Source of the DNA: Takakia lepidozioides | Lineage: Eukaryota > Streptophyta > Takakiopsida > Takakiales > Takakiaceae | Assembly (NCBI GenBank): GCA_030704615.1 | Contig: CM060731.1 | Span: 69,918,756 to 69,978,755, forward strand | Length of the DNA stretch: 60,000 bases | Reading direction: 5' to 3' | Shown: piece by piece, positions 22,486 to 33,313 of the stretch | Layout of the letters: each line of letters starts with the position of its first letter | How positions within the stretch are numbered: position 1 is the first letter of the stretch | Position numbers and translations under genes: made by a program | The notes under the pieces: generated by a model | Databases searched by the model: none | What the model saw: only the letters and a program-made list of their open reading frames with translations | What the model was told of the DNA's origin: nothing

Positions 22486-23646
22486 TCAAGACAGTGCACC
22501 ACCGCCCGGGACCGAAGTCGGAGGCTCCCAGTCCAAGATCGCCCTCACCTTTCTGTCATCCATTTTGATCCCATCCTGTGTAATCACATGCCCCAAGACC
22601 TCCACTTTCGTGACCCCGAATTCGCACTTTGAAGCTTTGGCATACAGCTTCCCTTCTCGCAACTTTTGGAACACCCTTTTGAGGTGCTCCAGGTGTTCCT
22701 CCTTTGTTTTCGAGTACACCAAGATGTCGTCGATGTACACGATCACAAAGTCATCCAACCAGTCCTGAAAAAGGCTGTTCATCAGCGTGCTAAAGGTCGC
22801 CGGTGCATTAGTGAGCCCAAAAGGCATCACCAAGAACTCATATGAACCATACCTTGTCCTGCACGCGGTCTTCTCCTCATCTCCTTCCGCCACCCGAATT
22901 TGATGATAGCCGGAGCGCAAGTCGATCCGGCTGAAATACTTCGCTCCTGCCAACCGATCGAAGAGGTCGTCGATCCTTGGCAAAGGGTACCGGTTTTTGA
23001 TAGTCACCTTATTCAGAGCCCTGTAATCGACACACATCTGCAGCGTCCCATCCTTCTTGTCTGCGAATAGCACCGGGGCTCCGTAAGGTGACTTACTCGG
23101 CCGGATGTACCCCTTTGACATTAGATCCTTGAGCTGAGTCTTCAGCTCGACCAACTCCATGTGGCTCAACCGGTAGGGTGCCTTGGCAGGCGGTTCCGAT
23201 CCCGGTATCACCTCAATCTTGTGGTCAACTCCTCTTCGCGGTGGCAGGCCGCTTGGTAAATCCTCCGGCATCACATCCTGGTATTTCTCCAAGATCCCCT
23301 TGATCCAATCTGGGCTCGGCTCCCCATCGCCTTCTCCCTTCACTTCTCTAATGTAAAGCAAAAACTGGGGTTCGTGTGCCTCCTCCACGGCCCACACCCT
23401 CGCTGACAGAAGGTTTATTCGCCCTCCCACGGATTTGGGCGTTTCCGACACTCGTAAGACCTCGCCACCATTCTCACATGGCAGCGTGACTACTCTCTTG
23501 CGGCCATCTATGACCGCTCCGGATTTGCTCAAAAAGGTCATCCCCAAAATGAGATCTACTCCATCGATCTCGCAGATGGTGAAGTTCTCACGTCCCTCCC
23601 AACTCCCCAGTTGAAGAGGAACATCAAACGCCAACCTTGTTGCCAA
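22486..23646 (-). CDS. Reverse transcriptase of element B
   Basis: The frame overlaps the protease end and covers the complete [56 protein letters not shown], and the catalytic [13 protein letters not shown]. It ends at [11 protein letters not shown], just before the normal RNase H connection. Most of RNase H is then missing; only its end survives (DNVTVKYFAMQPKLPPKQLR and DALSRKQ at about 22320-22480, in two frames). Confidence 0.88.
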   Translation of the reverse strand: MATRLAFDVPLQLGSWEGRENFTICEIDGVDLILGMTFLSKSGAVIDGRKRVVTLPCENGGEVLRVSETPKSVGGRINLLSARVWAVEEAHEPQFLLYIREVKGEGDGEPSPDWIKGILEKYQDVMPEDLPSGLPPRRGVDHKIEVIPGSEPPAKAPYRLSHMELVELKTQLKDLMSKGYIRPSKSPYGAPVLFADKKDGTLQMCVDYRALNKVTIKNRYPLPRIDDLFDRLAGAKYFSRIDLRSGYHQIRVAEGDEEKTACRTRYGSYEFLVMPFGLTNAPATFSTLMNSLFQDWLDDFVIVYIDDILVYSKTKEEHLEHLKRVFQKLREGKLYAKASKCEFGVTKVEVLGHVITQDGIKMDDRKVRAILDWEPPTSVPGGGALS

Positions 23647-25031
23647 CTGTGGTTCTCCTTGGCAGAACGCACCTCAATAGAGGCCCCCACGTCACTTGTC
23701 GGGAGTCCCAGCTTTTGTGCCGTTGCCGGTGTCATGAAGGAGTGCGACACTCCTGTGTCCACCAACAACGACACATTAGTTCCGGATATTATCCCATCCA
23801 CGAACAATAATTGACTCCCTTTTCGTAAGGCGCCAGTTTCCTGATACAACTCACAAGAAAATTTGCCTACCTTGCAAGTCCTGGCGACCACCGCTTCCAC
23901 CAAGCGACTGATGGTATCTTCCGATAGCTCCGTGGTCGCCCGAGTCATGTTCAATTGCCGGGGCTTTGTGCACTTCTTGGCCATGTGCCCGGGCTCCCCG
24001 CAATTGAAACACACTCCATCAAAGGTCGCCTTCTGTCCGCCATAAGCCGCTCCACCCGCTTTTCCTTTCGAAGCACCGGGTGCCGCCTTGACGTGTGAAG
24101 GCCTTCCCTTCGATTTCCACGTGCCATTGTCGCCGCGTGGCCTATCCCACTTCTTTTCCAGTCGGAAGGAGTCACCTTCCCGCCGGGTCTTCTTGTGGTT
24201 CAGCTCCGTACGGCCTTGTCTCTCACCCCTAGGGACATCCGAGAAACATTCAGCCCTCTCAATTGCCTCGTTCAAAGTCTTGGGTGGCTTCTCCTCCAAC
24301 TTCCGCCTGGCCCATGGGGCCAGTCCCGCCACAAAGTTGAAGACCATTTCTGGTTCTGCCATGTCCGCGACTTCGAGCAATAGCACATTGAAAGCCTGGA
24401 CATACCCCCGAATGTCATCTGTTTGCTTCAAATTCCTCATCTTGTCCCGGGCAAGCCAGGACGCGTTGAGGGGCACAAATTGTCTCTTCATCAATTCCTT
24501 GAACCCACTCCAGTTCAAGGTTTCCGGGCTTGGGCCTCGGTCGTGAAGGCATTTCTGCCACCATTGTTGAGCATAGCCCCTCAAATAGGTGGGAGCCACT
24601 TCCACCCGATCCTCGTCACTCAACTTGGCCGCCCGAAAGTACTGCTCTAGCTCCAAGAGCCAGGTGTTGAGTGCCTTCCTATTTCGGACGCCCTCGAAGG
24701 TGTCGGGTTCCTTAGGCTTCACCTTAAACTTTGCCTTAGCGGAAGTGGCATTAGCCGCCTTCAATATGTCTTTCAACGTCCCGCCAAACTGCGCCAACAA
24801 CCCTTCCCAAAAGGCTGCCGGCATGGGAGGCATCTCTTGGTTTGTCGGAGCTCTCAAGGATTCCTCGGGCTCCGACTCCTCGGATTCCTCCCGCTCTTGG
24901 GCGGCCTCGTTTTCGGAAACATGCATCGCTTCCTCAAACGGCCGCCTCGGTGACACGCCGCCCCCATCGAGCTCACCGGGATCATCATCTTTTGGGCCGT
25001 TCCGCTTTCGCTTCGGCTTGCCCGACCCCAT
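23556..25031 (-). CDS. gag-protease of element B
   Basis: Open from ATG 25031 through gag, an intact CCHC knuckle ([14 protein letters not shown]) and an aspartic protease motif [11 protein letters not shown], where the usual Ala of DTGA is Val. A one-base deletion near 23658 throws the frame off before RT; the RT continues in another frame. Gag packages the RNA; the protease cuts the polyprotein. It is the best-preserved gag in the window. Confidence 0.85.
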   Translation of the reverse strand: MGSGKPKRKRNGPKDDDPGELDGGGVSPRRPFEEAMHVSENEAAQEREESEESEPEESLRAPTNQEMPPMPAAFWEGLLAQFGGTLKDILKAANATSAKAKFKVKPKEPDTFEGVRNRKALNTWLLELEQYFRAAKLSDEDRVEVAPTYLRGYAQQWWQKCLHDRGPSPETLNWSGFKELMKRQFVPLNASWLARDKMRNLKQTDDIRGYVQAFNVLLLEVADMAEPEMVFNFVAGLAPWARRKLEEKPPKTLNEAIERAECFSDVPRGERQGRTELNHKKTRREGDSFRLEKKWDRPRGDNGTWKSKGRPSHVKAAPGASKGKAGGAAYGGQKATFDGVCFNCGEPGHMAKKCTKPRQLNMTRATTELSEDTISRLVEAVVARTCKVGKFSCELYQETGALRKGSQLLFVDGIISGTNVSLLVDTGVSHSFMTPATAQKLGLPTSDVGASIEVRSAKENHSWQQGWRLMFLFNWGVGRDVRTSPSARSME

Positions 25032-25086
25032 GATGAGGCCAATCCCAAGGACGATCGCGTACTGAACTCTAAGCTCTGATACCAAG

Positions 25087-25812
25087 TGTCGCGCACCTCA
25101 CTTCGGTAAGCTCCCCTTCAAGTCATAGTTACTCGCTTTGATGCGCGCGCCTGACTCCCAACCTGGCCGCCCGGGCCAACTTGGAGCTTCGGCTGCTCAC
25201 CGGGACATAACGGTCCCCCTTCGCTTCCCACTAAACCCTCAACCTATTTGGGACTAGGAGAATTCCCTTTGGTAGATGGCAGTCCGGAACAGCTCCCCAC
25301 TCTTTGGTCGCTTTCCGGCTCGCTCGCTTACTCACTAGTTTTTGGTCACCAACGGGCTTGCACCGTTCTCGGGGTTACTACTCCCTATATATACTTCTGT
25401 AGCTGTCCGCGGGGGTTTCACAACCAGCCATGCCATTTTATGGCGAACCACCACGAAAACCCTCGACTCTCGGTGATGAGTCGCGGTGAGTCTTGGCCCG
25501 CTCACCACGGCCCCTATGGACCGTGATGAGTCCCAAGACTCCCCACGACTCCCACCACGAGGTCTCCGCCCCCATGGTGAGTCCTATGCCACCCCCACTA
25601 AGTCCCGCTAAGCTACCACCACCCCTTGTGGAGCCACCCCCACCGCAACCCGGTGTGCGGGGCTCCACCTAGTGAGCGCCTCCGCTTCCCTGAGTGCCTT
25701 GGGCACTCAAGGGTGCTTCAGCCCCCCATACCTATCACTGCCGCTGCCCCCACCACAGGGGCAGCCCCTCATGTGTCCCGACCCCCTGCCCTCAAGGCAA
25801 AGGGCCGCGACA
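25087..25812 (-). repeat. 5' LTR of element B (inverted)
   Basis: 726 bp. Close to the A LTRs except a block near 25215-25255, where the sequence between GGGGGACC and the GGGAATTC-side words differs. A and B thus descend from slightly different family members. Confidence 0.9.
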
Positions 25813-27004
25813 TTTCTGGCCCAAACTGAGGGAGGAGGCATAGGAGTATGTCAAGACATGCACCACATGCCAACAAAACCGGAGCGAGTACAAAAAGCAA
25901 GCGGGGCTGTTACAACCCTTGCCGATTCCAAAGGGGACGTGGGAAAGCGTCTCGATGGATTTCATGACTGCTATGCCGCTCTCAAAAGGATTCGATGCAA
26001 TCATGGTGGTGGTGGATAGGTGCAGTAAAATGGGCCATTTCATTCCCACCAAGGAGACGGCAACGGCGCAGGAGACAGGGCGACTTTACTTCGCCCACGT
26101 CTTAAAGCATCATGGAGTCCCGAAGGATATTGTCTCGGACCGCGATCCAAAGTTTACGAGTAAATTTTGGAGGGCACTTTGGAAGAAGATGGGGACGAGG
26201 CTGAAGATGAGCACCGCCTTCCGACCTACGACCGACGGGCAAACAGAAAGAGTGAATTCCGTAGTGAAGCACGTGTCGGCAGACCAAACAGACTGGGTGG
26301 AACACTTAGACGCGGCAGAGTTCTGTTATAATAACACAGAACACTCCACAACGGGAGTTTCCCCTTTCGTATTGGTCTATGGAAAAGCACCTCTGGTGCC
26401 GACAAGTTGGGCCGCCAAGGACGTTGAGGAACCGGCAGTAGCGGCAGTACTGGAAGAACGCGAGCGGTTGTTGAAGCTCGCAAAGTACAACATTGCCAAA
26501 GCTAGGAAACGGTATGAAAGGCAGGCGAATCGGAAGCGGAGGGAAGCGAAGTTTGAGGCAGGCACAGAGGTCTGATTGAACATCAAGAATTTCCGACTAC
26601 CTCCGGAAGTGAGTCCAAAGTTCGTACCTCCGTATGCGGGACCCTTTCGCATTTGGAAGGTTATGAATGAGGATGTGTATGAATTGGAGCTGCTGGCAAA
26701 CAGCAAGGTGCACCCAGTATTCCATGTCTCCCTTTTGAAGCCTTACTTCAAAGATGAAGCGCGTCCGAATCGGCATCAAGTGTTGCGTCCGCCACCTATG
26801 CTGTTGGATCATGAAAATGAACCTGAGTACGAGGTGGAGGCAATACTTAAGTCGAGGAGGTTCAAGAACCGAAACGAAGTATCTCGTCAAATGGAAGGGC
26901 TATCATCATGTGGAGGCTCTTGGGTGCGTGCCTCAGAAATGGGAAACGCATCCGAGGCAGTTGCAGCTTTCGAAGGGCGACCTCAAAAGCGGAAGAAGCG
27001 TTGA
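25813..27004 (+). pseudogene. Integrase with chromodomain of element A
   Basis: Resumes inside the integrase zinc region (FWPKLREEA) and runs to the chromodomain and basic tail. The catalytic residues are present (SMDF, SDRDPKF, QTERVNS). Damage: TAG at 25841-25843 in place of a Glu codon, a 15-nt in-frame deletion after NSVVK relative to B, TGA at 26573-26575 in place of Trp, and a frameshift in the chromodomain near 26870 (one base extra). Not functional. Confidence 0.88.
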
Positions 27005-27908
27005 TGGGGACATCAACCTTGGAGCATGGGGGAGGAAATGCATGCTTAGCCCGCCTTAGCTAGCTTAGGAATCCGATTGCAAAAACTTGTATTGTACAAA
27101 ACGTGCTATAAATGAAATGGCTTCCAAATGTTGTGCGTCCTATTTTGTTTGGAATGGTGATGCATGGTATGGTTGGCTAGTGTGTAGAATGCATGCTAGC
27201 TTATAAAAGTGGGAGAGGTAAATTGGGTTAATCGTGTGTTTGCGTAGTGCCGAAATCGGGTGACCCCCATCCAAGGGGCAAGGAAACTTGCGCCTTCTTT
27301 GGGAGTTCACATGCTAGTGCGCACCTGGCGCGTGCGCGTACTATAACTGCGCTACCGAGGGGGTTGTCTTGTAGTGCGGGCTAAAGCGGAAGCTACGTGC
27401 TTCCGTTCACGTACTATAATCGTGTAGACTCGGGACGAAGTCGTAGTGCGGCTTCGGCGTGTTCCCGTACCTCAGGCCAGCATTCCAAGGCGGACCCAAT
27501 TGTAGTGATTGGGGCGCACGGTTGGTTCAAGGTTATCTTCCTAGTCAAAGAGGGTTCCAGGGAACCCTTGCTCAAGGTGATGCCAAAAGCGGCATCATGA
27601 GCGGTCGCAAGCAATGTTGTTGCAGTAAGGCGATTCGATCCTCGGGGAGAATCGTTCCTTGGCCTTGAAGTAGGCCAAGAAGAGTGCACTGGGAGGAGCT
27701 GGAGAGGCTCCACCCTTGGCCGGGACTTGGAGGAAGTCGGCCGAACTAGCTAGTGGAGAGTAGAGTCAAGTGTGGGGTTTGGTTCTTTGCCATGGGACGC
27801 CATGGTGCAGAAACAAACTCCTTGATGTGGGACGCCACAACTTGGATGTTCGTTTCTACAAAATGGACAAGTCGATGAGGACATCGACTCCCTGTTGGTA
27901 GGGGTGTG
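27005..27908 (+). other. 3' non-coding region and polypurine tract of element A
   Basis: No coding frame. It ends with a purine-rich GGTAGGGGTG just before the 3' LTR, the likely plus-strand primer. Confidence 0.75.
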
Positions 27909-28635
27909 TGTCGCGGCCCTTTGCCTTGAGGGCAGGGGGTCGGGACACATAAGGGGCTGCCCCTGTGGTGGGGGCAGCGGCAGTGATAGGTATGGGGGGG
28001 CTGAAGCACCCTTGAGTGCCCAAGGCACTCAGGGAAGCGGAGGCGCTCACTAGGTGGAACCCCGCACACCGGGTTGCGGTGGGGGTGGCTCCACAAGGGG
28101 TGGTGGTAGCTTAGCGGGACTTAGTGAGGGTGGCATAGGACTCACCATGGGGGCGGAGAACTCGTGGTGGGAGTCGTGGGGAGTCTGGGGACTCATCACA
28201 GTCCATAGGGCCGTGGTGAGTGGGCCAAGACTCACCGCGACTCATCACCGGGAGTCGAGGGTTTCCGTGGTGGTTCGCCATAAAATGGCATGGCTGGTTG
28301 TGAAACCCCCGCGGACAGCTACAGAAGTATATATAGGGAGTAGTAACCCCGAGAACGGTGCAAGCCCGTTGGTGACCAAAAACTAGTGAGTAAGCGAGTG
28401 AGCCGGAAAGCGACCAAAGAGTGGGGAGCTGTTCCGGACTGCCAACTACGAAAGGGAATTCCCGCTGGTTCCAAATCGGTGGAGGGTTCTTTGGGAGAAC
28501 AAAGGGGGACCGTTATGCCCCGGTGAGCAGCCGAAGCTCCAAGTTGGCCCGGCGGCCAAATTGGGAGTCAGTCGCGCGCATCAAAGCGAGTAACTATGAC
28601 TTGAGGGGGAGCTTACCGAAGTGAGGTGCGCGACA
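27909..28635 (+). repeat. 3' LTR of element A
   Basis: 727 bp, one extra G in a G run near 27995. Followed directly by the ATCAA target duplication. Confidence 0.92.
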
Positions 28636-28640
28636 ATCAA

Positions 28641-28846
28641 GGTGCTCTGGAATTACCTGCAGCATGGTGCTTTCATCTCTGAAGCTGAAGATCGAATGCC
28701 AAGGTCTACCACCTCGTAACCCACATCGCCTCCGCTTCTAACAACCAAGAGCTCCACGGTGCTCCTTGCATAACAATCATTCTCAAGCAAAAACCACAAG
28801 TGCTACAACTAACTCGTATCAGATACGAGCTCATCTTTCTCGAGTG
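28641..28846. other. Old target DNA between chromovirus and LINE
   Basis: Continues the sequence interrupted at 16837. No gene seen. 28829-28844 (GCTCATCTTTCTCGAG) is a perfect inverted repeat of 29000-29015 in the LINE 3' UTR. Confidence 0.45.
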
Positions 28847-29139
28847 ATAAAGAAGAAGAATACAAGCACGAGCTCACAAATCTGAAGCATAAACTCATGC
28901 ATATATAACCTCATCACTCAAATACAAGTCAAGCCAAGTGCACCCCACGCCATGGGGAATCCACACTACGGCGCCATAGCTAGGCACGGTGAGGCTCAAC
29001 TCGAGAAAGATGAGCCTTCCGCGCTTGCCGTGAAGATAACCACTCCAGGGCCTAAATCTGCCTTGACCCTTGGATTGACACTTGGGCCAATCCCAAATGT
29101 CAATATGTAAAAGCTAGCTATTTCCTAGCTAGTTTCACA

Positions 29140-30792
29140 CTAGTGGTAAAATAACTTGACAGCAGCTTTTGCACACAGTGAGGCCCAAGCTTTTTTAGCA
29201 GCAATCAACAGATCAAAGAAAACCAGAGATAAGATTGTTGACGTAGAGGTGTTCTCATTGTTGATTGCCCAGGCACGTCGACTTTTCCAAATGTTCCAGA
29301 GTACCGAGCTTCTGAGAGACTCAAAGACAGGGCAATCAGTGGCTTTGGATTTTTGGCTTTTGCAATAGTTAAGTAAGATTGCCATGGATCCAAAGTGCAA
29401 TGCATCCCAAGAGCTATAGAAGCTTTGCACCATCGGCCAGATGGTTTCTGGTGCCAGACAGTAGAGAAGGCAATGTTCCAGTGTTTCTATTGTATGGTTT
29501 GTGCAACAGTGACATAGGAGCGCATCTTTGTAGTTCAGAAACTGGCCCACCTTGAGAACCCTGTTTGCTACTTGCCATAAGAATGCACTAATTTTGGCTG
29601 GCTTTGTCTTATCCCAGATGGTTGCCCATATGCCCTTCGAGTTCTCCTAATTGAAGTTTTCATGAGCCCATCTACCTTCCCATTTTGAGATAAGAGGGTT
29701 TGCTCCGAGCATCGCTCTATAGCCCTTCTTGGCAGTGTATGAGAACAGGGGGTGGAGCTCTTCCTGGAAAGCCCATTTCCATTCTGATGGGTCAAGTTGC
29801 AAGGTAGAAATGCCAGAGTTCCCAAATAAGACGAAATGTCCCTTGCTAAGCCAAGTAAGGGTGTTTATCCCTCTGGGTGCAGTAGGATTGAAAACTTTGT
29901 CCGGGGAGATCCAATGGCAAATACGAACCAAGGTGGTATTGAAATTAGGGACTGTGACTAGGTCCTGTCTGGAGAGACAAAGACGGCCTGAGAGGTCATT
30001 CGTTGTGAAGCAGAAACCCTTGAACCACCGTTGAGAGACCTCGGAAACGTAGAAGACCTGCAGAGATGGAGGATTGTGCATAACCCATTGACCAGGATGA
30101 AGATCACATTGCCCTGCTCTGAGAATCAGTTTCCAGGTGTTTGGGATGGAGAGGATGATTTGAGCAATCCCGGATCTAAGGCGGGTGGTCCCTAGAGCTT
30201 GTTGTAGCGATTGGGGGGAGCTGACCCAAAGATTGTTGACTGTCAAGATACCTCTAGATTCCCAAGCTGCCCATTTCTTTGCTGCTTGTCTTTCTAGAAG
30301 AGAGGGGTTCGGTTCATTAAGGAACAAGTGTTGTTTTAGTGTTTCCTAGAACGTGGATGGGTCCTGTTTCCTCAAGAATGGCTTGAGGGAATTCCAAGAG
30401 TTCCAGATTGAAGACCAAAGAGGGGAACCTGGAGATTTGTGGTTGAAGCCTTGCAGCAGCCAGCGATTGGATGCAGGCCAGAGGATACGTTGCAAGGGAG
30501 AGGAGGAGGAAATGGTGGAAGAGACCATGAGCTTCCACCAGCCGCCCTCTGGCCCTATGAATCTGGGGATCCATTTTCCCAAAAGAGCCTTGATTTGCAA
30601 TTCTGGATCCAGAACACCTAGGCCTCCCATTTTTTTTGGAAGATATATTTGGGCCCAGGATACTTGGGGCCTTTTATTCTGGGTGGAAGACTCCGCCCCC
30701 CAAATGAAGTTCCTGATTAATCTTTTGATTTCCTTGATGAGTTTTGATCTAGGACTCCAAGTTGATGCAAAGTACCAGATCCCTACCAGCAA
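29140..30792 (-). pseudogene. LINE ORF2 C-terminus with zinc-binding (zf-RVT) region
   Basis: Continues LIKEIKRLIRNFIWG, KMGGLGVLDPELQIKALLGK, then in other frames LCHCCTNHTIETLEHCLLYC (the Cys/His cluster of the plant LINE zf-RVT domain). It ends CAKAAVKLFYH and a stop at 29140-29142. At least three frame changes separate the parts. Confidence 0.82.
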
Positions 30793-30961
30793 GATTTGGT
30801 TGGCAACTAATGCCCTACCAGTGATGGATAAGTGACAGGACCCCCAATAGGCCAGGTTGCGCTTGAGCTTCTGAATTGTGGGTCCTATTCGCTCCTCTTC
30901 AGATAGGTTTGATACCGAAAGTGTGCCCTAGTAATGTGGTGGGCTCACCTTCTTTAAGCCA

Positions 30962-32056
30962 CTAAAGCCCTAGATGTTGCCCCCAGGCAGGGTTGGCTCC
31001 TATGGCAGATTTAGAGATGTCTCCGAGAAGCATGGCTTTGGTTTTGGACCAGTTAACTCTAAATCCAGAGACACTGCAGAAGTGAGAAAATGTACTTTCT
31101 GCCGCAGATAGGGAAGGATCGTTAGCTTGAAGTAGCAGAAATGTGTCATCCACAAACATGGAATCCTTAACCTGTTTGTGGTGGTTATTTCTTGGGTTCT
31201 GTAGGTTGAGGCCTCTCACTTGAGTGTTATTGTCCAGCATGTGACCAAGGGTATCAGCTATAAAAAGGAATAGAAAGGGCGCTAGAGGGCACCCCTGTCT
31301 GACTGAGTGTTGTAGCATGAAGGGCTTGGACAGATGCCCGTTGATCATGACTCTGCTGGTTGCTCCTTGAAGGAGAATCTGAACCCACTGGCGAAAGCCA
31401 AGTGGGATGCATGATTTCTTTAAGACCGCCATGAGAAAAGACCAATCTACCTTGTCGAAGGCCTTTTCAAAATCCAAGAGCCAGAGGGCAAGTGCCTGGC
31501 CAGATTTGCTAGCATAGTGGTTAGCATCCTGAGCCATGAGGATGTTGTCTAGGATGTATCTTCCCTTCACATAGCCTGCCTGACCAGACCTGATCATTGA
31601 AGGGAGAAGGGGCTGAATGCGGAGCGTGAGGGCCTTGGCAATGATTTTGTAAGCGACATTGAGCAAGGTGATGGGCCTGTAGTTGGAAAGGTTAGCTCTG
31701 TCACCTTTCTTGACTTCGAGCAGTGTTATGACCCCCTGAGTCATGGAGTCGGGCATAAAGCCTTGGGCCTTTATGGCATTGGCCATTTTGTAGAAGTCCT
31801 TGGAGATGGTCGACCAGAGAGATTTGAAGAACTCTACTGGCATACCGTCGATCCCAGGGGCTTTGTTGTTGTTCAGGGCTTTAAGGGCATCCTCTAATTC
31901 TTCAGGGGTAAGACTTGCCTCTAGATCGAGCGCTTCCTCTGCCTTCAGAGTTGTGGGGATGGTTTGAAGGCAAGCAACAGGCCTGTCTGGGTAGTCATGA
32001 TCCTTTAAGTCTGCCTGAAACAGAGAAGAGAAGTGATTGAAAGCAGACGTGCACAT
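30962..32056 (-). pseudogene. LINE ORF2, reverse transcriptase domain
   Basis: Motifs in order: KAPGIDGMPVEFFKSLW, LSNYRPITLLNVAYKIIAKA, QAGYVKGRYILDNILMAQD, LWLLDFEKAFDKVDWSFL, RQGCPLAPFLFLFIADTL, and MFVDDTFLLLQ, where the usual FADD is FVDD. It is open for 364 codons. The connection to the endonuclease (32582-32057) is in other frames. Confidence 0.9.
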
Positions 32057-32582
32057 TTGCCTGGGGTTGGAAGAAGTGTTACCAGGGAGATCCGTGTAGA
32101 GCTAGGAGATTGTCTGAGTGGATCTACGGAGCTTCACTTTTTGGAAGAAGTATTTGTTCATTTTTTCACCCTTGGTTGACCAGTTGATCCCTGCCTGCAT
32201 TTTCATTTTGTTTTCTTGCTCTATGTGGTAGCAGTCCAGGTTATGTCGGGCTTCCAGGTATGACTGAAACGTGTGTGCGTCGTAGGATTGAGATTCAATT
32301 CTCCTTTGGTAGATACCTAGGCATTTTTGGAGGGCCCGGGCTTTCCTTTTTTGTGCCTCTGCAATGGCCCGGCTGAGGTCTTGACTGACTTTGCAAGTGG
32401 CACCGAGTTTGGCCTAGAATCTTTGGACCGGGCAAGGGTTGTGGTTTGCAGCGGAGAGCCAGGTTGACTTAAGGCCATCAGTGAAGGAAGAGATTCGAAG
32501 GTGGGAGGAGTTGAACCTATAGATCCCTCTACCTCTAGGGTGGGAATTGGGTAGAGTGAGGGATGCAGACACTCGTGCATGA

Positions 32583-33313
32583 TCAAAACCTTGGGGAATA
32601 GGATCCTGAGGGCATAATCGGGTAGCCGGAGAGGGAAATAGAGGAGTAGAATCTGTCAAGCCTTGCCATGCAAAGATCATTAATATCTTTGTTGTTGGTC
32701 CAGGTGAAGAAGGGGTTAGCTCCCAACGGGTAGCTGGGGGGACCTTCTAATTCTGCCAAGCTGTGAGACTGGATTAGAGACTGCCAGGAGAGGTCTTCTT
32801 CGGGGCTTAGGTGAGTTGCAGTACTCCCCATTCTGTCAGATTCCTTTTCTACCATGTTAAAATCACCCGCCACAATCCATCTGCAGATGTCTCTGTGATG
32901 CACCATCTGGAGGTTTATCTTGGCCCAGAGATCCGCTCTGAGAAGAGAATCGCTTGGCGCATAAATGTTGATAAAACCTGTAGGCTCAGTGTCATTGGGG
33001 AACCTTAGGGAGCAGAATTGTGCTCTCCCTGGTTCCCAAATCTCATCTTTGATGAGAAATTGGTGGATGGAAGGGGATAGAAGGATCGCGGTCCCTCCTC
33101 TAGTTCCTTCAATAGAGGGTTTCCAGAGAGCCGAAGCTTTAGGCCAAAGCTGATTGGTGAGCTTTAGAATTTTCCTGTCACAGAGTTTGTGTTCTTGGAG
33201 AAAGACAATAGCCTGAGTAGTGATGAGAGGTGCAAGACAGGCTGAGAGCCTGACTTTTTTGAGGGCCATCTATTCAGAACCCAGGCCCCTGATGTTCCAG
33301 GAAGACATGCTAA
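32583..33313 (-). pseudogene. LINE ORF2, APE-type endonuclease domain
   Basis: Begins SMSSWNIRGLGSE (33313 down), meets a stop near 33270, and continues VFLQEHKL (Glu of the active site), INIYAPSD, WIVAGDFNMVE (catalytic D and N), FTWTNNKD and CMARLDRFY. It nicks target DNA for target-primed reverse transcription. The family His motif at the end is not visible before the frame breaks. Confidence 0.85.

Larger units (their letters stand above)
19865..25812 (-). mobile_element. Nested chromovirus copy B, inverted
   Basis: Read leftward from 25812: complete 5' LTR (25812-25087), PBS, gag-pro, RT, remnant RNase H, integrase with chromodomain, 3' non-coding tail, then only about 62 bp of the 3' LTR (19928 to about 19865). 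It ends abruptly in A's RT, with the bases GTGGG shared at the junction. It is the same family as A, about 5.9 kb. No target duplication can be seen because the left end is deleted. Confidence 0.88.
16838..28635 (+). mobile_element. Composite Ty3/gypsy chromovirus (element A) with a nested inverted copy (element B)
   Basis: Bounded by ATCAA target duplications (16833-16837 and 28636-28640) and by LTRs starting TGTCGCGG and ending GCGCGACA. Outer element A runs on +: LTR, gag, protease, half of RT; then, after the nest, integrase from 25813, 3' region and 3' LTR. Element B (19865-25812) lies inside on -. A lacks the rest of RT, RNase H and the integrase start, so the nesting came with a deletion. 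Both copies carry frameshifts or stops. The two A LTRs differ at roughly a dozen sites by eye, implying a fairly young insertion. Confidence 0.9.

Noticed and set aside
24088-25065. Long plus-strand frames opposite the B gag
   Set aside because: Antisense shadows of the well-conserved gag frame; the same shadows appear opposite A gag.
12090-29163. The two 317-bp copies read as LTRs of a 17-kb element
   Set aside because: The right copy follows in frame the end of LINE ORF2 and both copies share the LINE 3' end; no PBS or PPT is at the expected places.
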